A stretch of 26,552 nt of DNA from an uncultured Bacteroidales bacterium (GTDB taxonomy: Bacteria; Bacteroidota; Bacteroidia; Bacteroidales; UBA932), in NCBI GenBank assembly GCA_905235775.1, contig CAJOMY010000038.1, positions 1 to 26,552 of the forward strand, written 5' to 3'. Made by a program: the position numbers and the translations under genes. The notes under the pieces are model-generated. The model was not told the origin of the DNA. It was given only the letters and a program-made list of their open reading frames with translations, and did not search any database. Shown here in pieces: positions 1 through 7,972 of this stretch (its first letter is position 1; every line of letters begins with the position of its first letter).

Positions 1-2
1 GG

Positions 3-1049
3 GAGCTGCGCCTGGACGAGCTGGTCTCGGAAAACAAGCTCCAGGCGGCCGACAGCATCGCGCAAATCCTGCTGGCCGGCACGAAGGCGGATGAGCACGC
101 CTATGCCATCTATGCCTATGAGCGTTCCGTCATCGCCGAGCGGAGGGGCCGCGATGAGGAGCGCCTGAGCTGGCTGATCAAGTCGGCGGAGAGCGATATC
201 ATCAACGCCGTCAAGGATTATGCGTCGCTGACGGTCATTTCCCAGATTGTCCTGCCGACGGACGTCGTGCGTTCCTTCCGCTATCTGCGGATCGCGCAGG
301 AAGACGCCATCGCCTATAACGCCAAACTCCGGCCCTGGCAGATCTCGCAGTTCTTCATGGAGATCGAGGATGCCTATGCGGCGCGGCGCACCCTGGCGCA
401 CCAGCGGATGATGCTTTCCTCCGTCCTGCTGGGCGTACTGGCCGTCCTGCTGCTCGTGCTCGCCTGGTTCCTGGTGGCGCGGTCCCGGAATCTCTCCCGG
501 ATGCGCAAGGACCTGGAGAACCACAACCTGCAGCTTGCGACAGCCAACGGCTCGCTGGAACGCCTGAACCAGGAGCTGTCGCGTGCCGACCAGGTCAAGG
601 AGAAGTATATCGTCGATTTCCTGCGCCGCTTCTCGGACAACGTGACTTTAGTCCAGAGCGAGGACAACCACGCCAGGAACCTGCTCAAGCAGGGCAAGTC
701 GGAGCAGTTGCTCAAGGAGCTCTCGCTCTCGACACGCACCGAGAAGTCCCTCAAGGAGTTCTACCGCACCTTCGACCAGACCTTCCTGCAGGCGATCTGC
801 CCCGACTTCGTGGACCGATTCAACGCGTTGCTGCAGGAAGATGCGCGCTTCCATCCCAAGCCGGGATCCCTGACGACCGAGCTGCGGATTTTCGCCCTGA
901 TCCGCCTGGGCGTTGACGATTCGCGCGAGATTGCGGAGTTGCTCCACTACTCCCAGAGCACCATCTACAATTACAAAGTGGCCGTCAAGAATGCGGCCTC
1001 CGGAAAACGGGAAGATTTCGAAAAACAGGTGAAAATGATTGGAAAGTAG
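3..1049 (+). CDS. DUF6377-type membrane-bound PUL transcriptional regulator (5' partial)
   Basis: The reading frame is open from the first bases of the window, so the N-terminus is missing; 348 residues are visible. A GTG at 267 is internal and not a convincing start. In order: helical TPR-like sequence (about 1-130), one hydrophobic transmembrane segment (about 136-159), a charged coiled coil (about 165-205), and a C-terminal helix-turn-helix around ELRIFALIRLG...IAELLHYSQSTIYNYK (about 290-335). This order matches DUF6377 proteins of Bacteroidota, which often sit beside SusC/SusD genes. I infer an outer sensor region linked through one membrane pass to a DNA-binding domain, without histidine-kinase or receiver domains. 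It lies 204 bases upstream of susC on the same strand, so it probably controls this locus. The family call rests on remembered sequence pattern; the direct target is inference. Confidence 0.82.
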   Translation, partial: ELRLDELVSENKLQAADSIAQILLAGTKADEHAYAIYAYERSVIAERRGRDEERLSWLIKSAESDIINAVKDYASLTVISQIVLPTDVVRSFRYLRIAQEDAIAYNAKLRPWQISQFFMEIEDAYAARRTLAHQRMMLSSVLLGVLAVLLLVLAWFLVARSRNLSRMRKDLENHNLQLATANGSLERLNQELSRADQVKEKYIVDFLRRFSDNVTLVQSEDNHARNLLKQGKSEQLLKELSLSTRTEKSLKEFYRTFDQTFLQAICPDFVDRFNALLQEDARFHPKPGSLTTELRIFALIRLGVDDSREIAELLHYSQSTIYNYKVAVKNAASGKREDFEKQVKMIGK

Positions 1050-1091
1050 CGGTCCAGCCGTTAAATCTTCACTACATTTTTCAATACTATT

Positions 1092-1132
1092 CAGAAAGCC
1101 AAACCTTTGACACACATTGGTTTGGCTTTCTG
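1092..1132 (+). terminator. Perfect 14-bp stem-loop between regulator and susC
   Basis: CAGAAAGCCAAACC (1092-1105) is exactly complementary to GGTTTGGCTTTCTG (1119-1132) around a 13-base loop. It begins 43 bases after the regulator stop. There is no T-run after the stem, so it is not a textbook intrinsic terminator. It could terminate or process the regulator transcript, or be an operator dyad upstream of the susC promoter. Confidence 0.6.
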
Positions 1133-1181
1133 CTACAGCTACTATCTCATTCTTTCCGGCGGAAGCGGCTTGCAAGAATCA

Positions 1182-1189
1182 TATATTTG
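1182..1189 (+). promoter_or_regulatory. Putative -7 box for the susC operon
   Basis: TATATTTG fits the Bacteroidota TAnnTTTG element and lies 64 bases before the susC start. A -33 TTTG at the usual spacing is not evident, which suits an activator-dependent promoter. The next 50 or so bases would form the leader. Confidence 0.5.
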
Positions 1190-1253
1190 CCATCGGCAGT
1201 CTCGAAACAACTGTCCCAACAAACTATAACCAACGCACCAACATTAAAAGCGT

Positions 1254-4200
1254 ATGAAAAAATTTATCACCCTGATCCTTTCATTAGGATTAAGCCTGGC
1301 CGCCCTGGCCCAGGGCGTCTCCGTGAACGGAGTCGTCGTGGACAATGCGGGCCAGCCGATTGTCGGCGCTTTCGTGGTTGAGCGGGGGACGACCAACGGC
1401 ACCATGACCGATGCGGACGGAGCCTTCTCCTTCCGTGCTTCGGAGGGGGCCTCCCTGGAAGTTTCCTGCATCGGCTATGTGAGCCAGAACGTCACCGCCA
1501 CCGCAGCGCGCGCACTGCGTATCGTCCTCGCAGACGACACGGAGATGCTCGAAGAGACCGTGGTCATCGGTTACGGCGTGCAGAAAAAGAGCGTCGTGAC
1601 GGCATCCATCTCCAAGGTGGACGGTGACGCACTCAACGTGGTCCGCGCTTCTACGGTCAACGACGCCCTCAAGGGCAAGGTCTCCGGCGTGCAGATCACC
1701 CAGTCCTCCGGTCAGCCGGGTTCCGGCTCGCAGATCAAGATCCGCGGCATCGGTTCCGTCAACAACTCCGATCCTCTTTTCATTGTGGACGGCATGCCTG
1801 TTGACGGCGGCATTGATTACCTGAATCCAACCGACATCGCTTCTGTCGAAATCCTGAAGGATGCCGCATCTGCGGCTATCTACGGCGCCCGTGCCGCCAA
1901 CGGTGTCGTTCTCGTGACGACCAAGTCCGGCAAGAAGGGCCAGGCTTCCGTCACCTACACCGGCAGCTACGGCTGGCAGAACCCGTGGAAGAAGAAGGAA
2001 GTCCTGAACGCCACCGAGTACATGGTGATCATGAACGAGGCCCGCATCAACGACGGCGGCACCCCGCTTTACTCCGCCGCCGAGATCGCCGCAGCAGGAA
2101 AGGGGACCGACTGGCAGGACGAGACCTTCAATTACAACGCCCCCATTACGCAGCACCAGCTGTCTGTCAGCGGCGGCTCCGACAAGGTCACCTATTTCCT
2201 GTCCCTGGGCTATTTCAAGCAGGACGGTATCGTCGGCGGCAACTACGGCAAGTCCAACTATGACCGTATTTCCATCCGCTCCAACAATACGTATGTGCCG
2301 TTCGAAACGGATAGCCGGAATTTCCTGAACAAGCTCACCCTCTCGGCCAATATCGCCTATTCGAACATCAACTCGACGGGCATCACGACCAACTCCGAGT
2401 TCGGTTCCATCCTGGGCTCCGCCGTGGCGTTCAATCCGTCCATCCCGGTGTTCGCCTCCGAGGCCGAGGCCGCCCGCATCCTGGCGGAGCACCCGACGGC
2501 CATCGTGGCATCCGACGGCCGCGTCTATTCCCTGCCGCCGACCGGTTATCAGGAACTGACCAACCCGGTGGCCAACCTGGACACGCCGTCCAACACCTAC
2601 TATAAGACCCACAAGTTCGTGGCCAACTTCTCCGCCGAGCTGGATATCCTCCCGACCCTGAAGTTCCGGAGCAGCTACGGCACCGATCTCGCCTTCTGGC
2701 GCAACCGTGGCTACGGTTTCGAGCAGTACAAGAGCTCCATGAACCAGACCCTCACCAGCTGGGTGAACCAGGGGATGAACGAGGGTATGCGCTGGCAGGT
2801 GGAGAACTACTTCACGTACAACCAGCAGTTCGGCCGGCACAACATCTCCGCCGTCCTCGGACAGTCCGCGATGAGCTATTCCTTCCAGTATGTGTCCGGC
2901 ACGGACTACCAGCTCAAGGAGACCAATCCGGACATGGCCTGGATCGACTCCGCCATCGGCAGCACCGATGATGAGCGTACCAGCGGCGGCACCGGCGGCT
3001 ACGACGTGCAGCGTCTGGCCTCCTACTTCTTCCGCTTCGACTACAACTTCGACGAGCGCTACATGCTCGAGTTCACGATCCGCCGCGACGGTTCTTCCCG
3101 CTTCGGCCCCGGCCACAAGTGGGCGACCTTCCCGGCCGCGTCCCTGGGCTGGAACATCTCCAACGAGCCCTGGTTCAAGAACAACCGCCCGGGCTGGATC
3201 GACCAGCTCAAGCTGCGCGCCAGCTGGGGAAAGAACGGCAACGAGAACATCGGTAACTTCCGCTATGCGTCCCTGATGGACTCCGGCCAGGAGTACTACT
3301 TCGGCAACGCCGGCACCTACGGCACCATGCAGCCGGGCTCCTCGCCCGCCGCGCTCGCCAATCCGACCATCCGCTGGGAGGAGTCCGAGCAGCTTGACCT
3401 CGGTTTCGACGGCCGCTTCTTCAACGACCGGCTGACCTTCGGCTTCGACTACTACAACAAGAAGACCAACGGCATGCTCATGGACAAGCCCATCCCGTCC
3501 TACGTGGGACAGGGCGCTCCGATGTCCAACCTGGGCGACATGCGCAACTGGGGCTTCGAATTCGAGATCGGCTGGCAGCAGCAGGTCGGCGACTTCCACT
3601 ACGCCATCAACGCCAATGCCTCCCTGCTCCGCAACCGCCTGATCAACCTGGGCAACGAGTCCGGCGAGGCAGTGTACCAGAGCAACGGCGCTTCCGGCGT
3701 GGGCGACTATGTGAAGGGCTCCAACGGTGAGGTCTGGCCGTACTTCTACGGCATGAAGACCGACGGCATCTTCCAGAACTGGGCGGAAATCCAGGCCTAC
3801 AAGGACAAGGACGGCAATCTCATGCAGCCCAACGCCCAGCCGGGTGACGTGAAGTTCGTGGATTACAACGGGGACGGTTATGTCAACGATGACGACCGCA
3901 CCAAGATCGGCAAGGGTATGCCGGACTGGACTTACGGTATCACCTTCTCCGCCGACTGGAAGGGCTTCGACCTGAATCTCTTCTTCCAGGGCAGCATCGG
4001 CAACCAGATCTTCGACTACTCGATGCGTGGCGACATCCCCGCGATGAACCGTCCGGGCTGGATCCTCGACCGCTGGATCGGCGAGGGTACTTCGAACCGG
4101 ATTCCCCGCATGACGAACGCCAACCCGAACCAGAACTGGCGTTCCTCCGACCTCTGGGTCAAGGACGGGTCTTTCCTCCGTCTCAAGACCGCCCAGCTCG

Positions 4201-4406
4201 GTTACACCATCCCGGAGAAGGTTCTCCGCGCTGTTGCAATCAAGAGCATCCGCGTCTACGTGGCGGGCGAGAACCTGCTCACCTTCACCAAGTATGACGG
4301 CTTCGATCCGGAAATGGCCTCCGACGGCTACACCACCATCGGCGTGGACCGCGGCATCTATCCGCAGGCCCGCACCATCACGGTCGGCGCTTCCATCTCC
4401 TTCTAA
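1254..4406 (+). CDS. susC: SusC/RagA-family TonB-dependent outer-membrane transporter
   Basis: A 1050-residue protein, the usual size for SusC. Residues 1-20 are a signal peptide ending in ALAQ. About 22-95 is a carboxypeptidase-regulatory-like (CarbopepD_reg_2) domain, and a TonB-box-like EETVVIGYG follows at 100-108. The plug domain carries VDGMPVDGGI near 179-188 and SVEILKDAASAAIYGARAAN near 197-216, the family signature. The rest is beta-barrel with alternating aromatic residues, ending in TVGASISF with a C-terminal Phe as in outer-membrane barrels. A DYNGDGYVNDDD stretch in the last quarter resembles the Ca-binding loop common in SusC proteins. It should import oligosaccharides across the outer membrane, powered by TonB-ExbBD and capped by the SusD encoded 19 bases downstream. 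The start is fixed by the signal peptide; no Shine-Dalgarno is visible. Confidence 0.96.
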   Translation: MKKFITLILSLGLSLAALAQGVSVNGVVVDNAGQPIVGAFVVERGTTNGTMTDADGAFSFRASEGASLEVSCIGYVSQNVTATAARALRIVLADDTEMLEETVVIGYGVQKKSVVTASISKVDGDALNVVRASTVNDALKGKVSGVQITQSSGQPGSGSQIKIRGIGSVNNSDPLFIVDGMPVDGGIDYLNPTDIASVEILKDAASAAIYGARAANGVVLVTTKSGKKGQASVTYTGSYGWQNPWKKKEVLNATEYMVIMNEARINDGGTPLYSAAEIAAAGKGTDWQDETFNYNAPITQHQLSVSGGSDKVTYFLSLGYFKQDGIVGGNYGKSNYDRISIRSNNTYVPFETDSRNFLNKLTLSANIAYSNINSTGITTNSEFGSILGSAVAFNPSIPVFASEAEAARILAEHPTAIVASDGRVYSLPPTGYQELTNPVANLDTPSNTYYKTHKFVANFSAELDILPTLKFRSSYGTDLAFWRNRGYGFEQYKSSMNQTLTSWVNQGMNEGMRWQVENYFTYNQQFGRHNISAVLGQSAMSYSFQYVSGTDYQLKETNPDMAWIDSAIGSTDDERTSGGTGGYDVQRLASYFFRFDYNFDERYMLEFTIRRDGSSRFGPGHKWATFPAASLGWNISNEPWFKNNRPGWIDQLKLRASWGKNGNENIGNFRYASLMDSGQEYYFGNAGTYGTMQPGSSPAALANPTIRWEESEQLDLGFDGRFFNDRLTFGFDYYNKKTNGMLMDKPIPSYVGQGAPMSNLGDMRNWGFEFEIGWQQQVGDFHYAINANASLLRNRLINLGNESGEAVYQSNGASGVGDYVKGSNGEVWPYFYGMKTDGIFQNWAEIQAYKDKDGNLMQPNAQPGDVKFVDYNGDGYVNDDDRTKIGKGMPDWTYGITFSADWKGFDLNLFFQGSIGNQIFDYSMRGDIPAMNRPGWILDRWIGEGTSNRIPRMTNANPNQNWRSSDLWVKDGSFLRLKTAQLGYTIPEKVLRAVAIKSIRVYVAGENLLTFTKYDGFDPEMASDGYTTIGVDRGIYPQARTITVGASISF

Positions 4407-4425
4407 TCCTCAAATGCATACGAAT

Positions 4426-5976
4426 ATGAAACTCTATAAGATTCTGGCAACCCTTGCCGCGGCCACGGTCCTGACCAGCTGCGGGGAGAAGTTTCTGACC
4501 TCCCACACGACGCATCAGGGTGCCGCAGGTGCGGAAGCTACCGAGAGCGCCATCCTGTCCTACCTGACGGCTGCCTACCAGCCGCTTCTGATGGATTCCT
4601 ACGCGAACTTCAACTACAATCACATCCTGCTGCTGTCCGACCTCCGCTCCGACGACATCTACAAAGGCGGCGGCGACGCCGGCGACCAGTCCTGGATGTA
4701 CCACATGTCCCTGTTCCAAATCCCCGCGTCGGAAAGCCCGACCGGCATCTGGAGCCTGTACTACACCGCCATCGCCCGGGCCAACAACACCCTGCTGGCA
4801 ATCGACAACGCGGTCGGCTTCGACTCCGATGCCGCCAAGCGCAAGCTGAACCAGTACCGCGCCGAGGCACTCTTCCTGCGCGCCTACTACCTGCACCATC
4901 TGTGGAAGCTCTACGGCAACATTCCTTTCTTCACCGAGCCGCTTGAGGATCCCTTCATGGCTCCCCAGAAGACCGCCGACGAGATCTACGCCTGCATCAT
5001 GAAGGACATCGCAGATGCCGAGACGGCCGCCGGCCTGGCCGGCGACGAGTTCCCGATGAGCACCAATGGCGGAGACAAGCAGGCCCGTGCCGGCCGCGCC
5101 GCCCTCTATATGCTCAAGGCCCGCGTAGTGATGTACCAGAACGACCAGTCCAAGTATGGGGAAGTGGCCGCCAACATGGCCGAAATCATCAACAGTGGCG
5201 CCTTCTACCTCATCGACTTCGATGCCCTCTGGACCGGAGCTGACGAGAATGATTTCACACCCGAGTCCATTTTCGAGACCAACCAGATCTCCGACGGCAA
5301 GCGCGACTGGGGCAATGCCTGGGCGGGCTGCGGCACCAATCTGCCGGCCTATATTTCGCCGAACGAGCTGAAAGATCCGGTGTTCTGCGGCGGCTGGGGC
5401 TTCGGTCCCGTGCGCCAGAGTACCTGGGACATGTATGAAGACGGCGACGTGCGCCGCGAGGGCTCCATCAACAAGTTCGAGGCCGACACCTACGGCCCGC
5501 GCTTCCAGGACACCGGCCTCTTCCAGAAGAAGTACGCCGCCCGGACCGACCTCCGTTCGCCGATCGGCACCGTGGACCTGAACTACCCCAACAACCTGAT
5601 TATCTTCCGTTATGCCGAGACGCTGCTCAACTACGCCGAACTGGTGGGGGTGAACGGTGCCGCCGCAGCCGGTGGCGTGGTCGCCCAGGACTGCCTGGAC
5701 GAGATCCGCAGCCGTGCCGGACTGGGCTCCATTCCCGTCACCGCGGAGAACATCAAGTCCGAGCGCCGCAAGGAGTTCGTCGGCGAGGGTATGCGCTTCT
5801 GGGACCTGATCCGCTGGGGCGACGCCGCCACCGTGCTGACCGAGAACGATACCGCCAACCAGAGCGTCCGTACGTTCAATCCGCAGAAAGACAAGTACCT
5901 GCCCATCCCGCAGAGCGAAATGAGCCGCACCGCCGGAACCGGCGAGTTCGAGCTCAAGCAGAACGCTGGTTATTAA
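4426..5976 (+). CDS. susD: SusD/RagB-family glycan-binding lipoprotein
   Basis: 516 residues from the chosen ATG, which gives a type II signal peptide with LTSC and lipidated Cys19. An in-frame ATG at 4414 would only add MHTN. The N-terminal region is the SusD-like TPR fold, with the family-typical WSLYYTAIARANNTLLAIDN near 107-126. The C-terminal RagB/SusD region contains RRKEFVGEGMRFWDLIRWGD and ends with KYLPIPQSEM, both hallmarks of the family. It sits on the cell surface over the SusC barrel and delivers glycan to it. It is the second gene of the operon. Nothing is truncated. The ligand cannot be read from the sequence, but the downstream enzymes point to beta-glucan. Confidence 0.95.
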   Translation: MKLYKILATLAAATVLTSCGEKFLTSHTTHQGAAGAEATESAILSYLTAAYQPLLMDSYANFNYNHILLLSDLRSDDIYKGGGDAGDQSWMYHMSLFQIPASESPTGIWSLYYTAIARANNTLLAIDNAVGFDSDAAKRKLNQYRAEALFLRAYYLHHLWKLYGNIPFFTEPLEDPFMAPQKTADEIYACIMKDIADAETAAGLAGDEFPMSTNGGDKQARAGRAALYMLKARVVMYQNDQSKYGEVAANMAEIINSGAFYLIDFDALWTGADENDFTPESIFETNQISDGKRDWGNAWAGCGTNLPAYISPNELKDPVFCGGWGFGPVRQSTWDMYEDGDVRREGSINKFEADTYGPRFQDTGLFQKKYAARTDLRSPIGTVDLNYPNNLIIFRYAETLLNYAELVGVNGAAAAGGVVAQDCLDEIRSRAGLGSIPVTAENIKSERRKEFVGEGMRFWDLIRWGDAATVLTENDTANQSVRTFNPQKDKYLPIPQSEMSRTAGTGEFELKQNAGY

Positions 5977-5998
5977 TCGATAAAAAGTAAAGCAAGTT

Positions 5999-7894
5999 AT
6001 GAAGAAGATATTTAACGTCATTCTCCTGTTCGGGACCCTGGGGACGCTCCTGTTCTCCTGCCGCCCGACGGATCTGGATGCCCACAAGCTGGGCCCGGCC
6101 CCTACGGAGAATCAACTCTCCTTCTCCGTTGCGCCGACTGCCGCCTGCGCCAATATCGTGGAGTTCACAAACAACTCCTCCGTCAGCGGCGTGACCCTGT
6201 GGGACCTCGGCAACGGTACGACCCTCAAGGGTGACAAAGTCACTGCCTCCTACCCCTTCGCCGGTGAGTACACCGTGACGATGTCGCTCTACACGAGCGG
6301 CGGATCCGCTGCCATCTCCCAGGTGGTCTCGATCGCCGACGACGACTATTCCCTGCTCGACACCCCGGGCTTCAACGCCCTGACCGGCGGCGCCGACGCC
6401 ACCGAAGGCAAGACCTGGGTCTTCGCCCGCTACACCAAGGGCCACTTCGGTGTCGGCGACGTGAATGCCGCGCCGGAGGTCAATGGTCCGGCCTGGTGGC
6501 AGTGCGACCCGAAGGGCAAGGAAGGCTGCTCGCTCTATGAGAACGAGTACACCTTCATCCAGGTGGGCACCAAGCTTGTCTGGGAGAACCAGGGCTACAT
6601 CTACACCAACGAGAGCGGCATGAATCATCTGGGCATCCCCGGCACGCCCAATCCCGCCGTGGGCGACTTCGACGTGCCCTACGTCCCGGACGACAACCTC
6701 ACCTTCACCCTGGACGAGGACAACAACAAGCTCATCCTCAGCGGCGGTGCCTTCCTCGGCTTCTACACGGGCGTGAGCGAGTATGACATCATCTCCCTGA
6801 CGGAGCATGAATTGTTCGTGTGGTGCCGCAGCGCCGCCGAGCCGGGCAACGCCTGGTACTTCATCTTCGTCCCGAAGGATGAACTGGTCGAACCCGAACC
6901 GGAGCCGGTCGAGCCGAAACCCGAACCGGAAGAAGCCTGGTTCCGCCCGAACGCCGAGACCAACCTGCTGGGCGCGAACATCAACTACGAGAGCTGGTTC
7001 AGCCCCGAAGACTGGTCCGGCGGCCTGGAGCCCGGCATCTCCATCAGGAATGACATCGTCATCACCGTCCCCGAGGGGATCGGCTATGGCGAGTGGTTGG
7101 GCCAGTTCAAGATCAAGACCGGCATCCCGGCTGGCGCTCGTGAGCGCTTCGACTTCAGCTGCAACATCGCTGCCACCCGGGCCGGCATAGCCACGGTGAA
7201 GATGACCTCTGCCGATGACGGCGATGACAGCTTCTTCTACAACAACAACGTCGAGGTGGCCGCCGGTGCGACGGTGAACTTCGAGGAAGCCGACCATATG
7301 CTGTTCGACGCGACCGAGAGCATCCTGCTGGTCTTCGACTTCGGCCGTTTCCCGGCCGGTACGGTCATCACCCTCAGCAACCTCTGCCTGCAGCGGCACA
7401 TCCCGCTCAGCGAGAAACCCGAGGTGGTCAACTTCTGGCCGGATGCCACCGTGGAACTGGACGAGACGTTCTTCACTCCTGCAGGATGGGGCGGCGGCCT
7501 GGATTGCAACTACACGACCACGGACGACAACCACAGCTTCGAGCTGACGATCCCTGAGGGAATCGGCGGTGACGAGTGGATGGGCCAGGTCAAATTGTCC
7601 ACGGACATCGAACTGGACCACACCCACAGCTATGAGTTCTCTTGCACGGTTACAGCCACGGACTCTTCCCCGTTCACCATCAAGCTTACGAACAATCCCG
7701 AAGCGGACAGCAAGGTCAGCTTCTATGACAATTCCTTCGTGATGAAGAACGGTGTCACGACCGTCAAGAAGGTCGGCATGCACCCCGCGGAAGAAGATGC
7801 GGAAGCCGCTTTCCTGATCTTCGACTTCGGCCGCACGCCGGCCGGTACCAAGATCACGGTGACGGACATCGTGCTTCAGGAATATATCGACTGA
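5999..7894 (+). CDS. Surface glycan-binding lipoprotein (SGBP) with PKD-like domain and two C-terminal CBM-like repeats
   Basis: 631 residues. Signal peptide with LFSC lipobox, Cys21. About 35-115 is PKD-like (WDLGNG, YPFAGEYTVTM). About 118-295 is a Trp/Tyr-rich region with no catalytic motif that I recognise. A Pro-Glu linker (EPEPEPVEPKPEPEE, about 298-313) leads to two homologous modules, about 318-460 and 472-631. Both contain GGLD/E, IPEGIG or VPEGIG with EW.GQ.K, and a closing FDFGR.PAGT.IT. The modules resemble carbohydrate-binding beta-sandwiches of the CBM4/9/16 kind, though the family number is a guess. The position directly after susD and the lack of a catalytic domain make it the locus SGBP, which captures glycan at the surface and assists SusCD. 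A strong terminator follows 25 bases after the stop. Confidence 0.8.
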   Translation: MKKIFNVILLFGTLGTLLFSCRPTDLDAHKLGPAPTENQLSFSVAPTAACANIVEFTNNSSVSGVTLWDLGNGTTLKGDKVTASYPFAGEYTVTMSLYTSGGSAAISQVVSIADDDYSLLDTPGFNALTGGADATEGKTWVFARYTKGHFGVGDVNAAPEVNGPAWWQCDPKGKEGCSLYENEYTFIQVGTKLVWENQGYIYTNESGMNHLGIPGTPNPAVGDFDVPYVPDDNLTFTLDEDNNKLILSGGAFLGFYTGVSEYDIISLTEHELFVWCRSAAEPGNAWYFIFVPKDELVEPEPEPVEPKPEPEEAWFRPNAETNLLGANINYESWFSPEDWSGGLEPGISIRNDIVITVPEGIGYGEWLGQFKIKTGIPAGARERFDFSCNIAATRAGIATVKMTSADDGDDSFFYNNNVEVAAGATVNFEEADHMLFDATESILLVFDFGRFPAGTVITLSNLCLQRHIPLSEKPEVVNFWPDATVELDETFFTPAGWGGGLDCNYTTTDDNHSFELTIPEGIGGDEWMGQVKLSTDIELDHTHSYEFSCTVTATDSSPFTIKLTNNPEADSKVSFYDNSFVMKNGVTTVKKVGMHPAEEDAEAAFLIFDFGRTPAGTKITVTDIVLQEYID

Positions 7895-7918
7895 TACCTG
7901 TATTTTGGTTGTTTGGAT

Positions 7919-7959
7919 GGGGGCGGAAATGGGTTGGAATTGAATTCCGCCCCCTTTTT
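7919..7959 (+). terminator. Strong intrinsic terminator inside the PUL
   Basis: GGGGGCGGAA (7919-7928) pairs perfectly with TTCCGCCCCC (7945-7954) and is followed at once by TTTTT (7955-7959). It lies between the SGBP stop and the GH16 start at 7973, so it should reduce transcription of the hydrolase genes relative to susC-susD-SGBP. Confidence 0.82.
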
Positions 7960-7972
7960 AAATGCAAAAAAA

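Noticed and set aside
1290..3599. Very long open frame (769 codons) on the - strand opposite susC
   Set aside because: It is a shadow of GC-rich coding sequence: low-complexity Val/Gly/Ala/His protein, no domain, and fully covered by a clear susC. The same holds for the long antisense frames over susD, the SGBP gene, GH3, pheS and gltA.
4234..4425. Upstream extension of the susD frame inside susC
   Set aside because: The added residues are Ser/Arg-rich shadow sequence; the lipoprotein signal peptide begins at 4426.
7913..7972. Earlier ATG for the GH16 gene
   Set aside because: It lies in the terminator hairpin and would put 20 polar residues before the lipoprotein signal.
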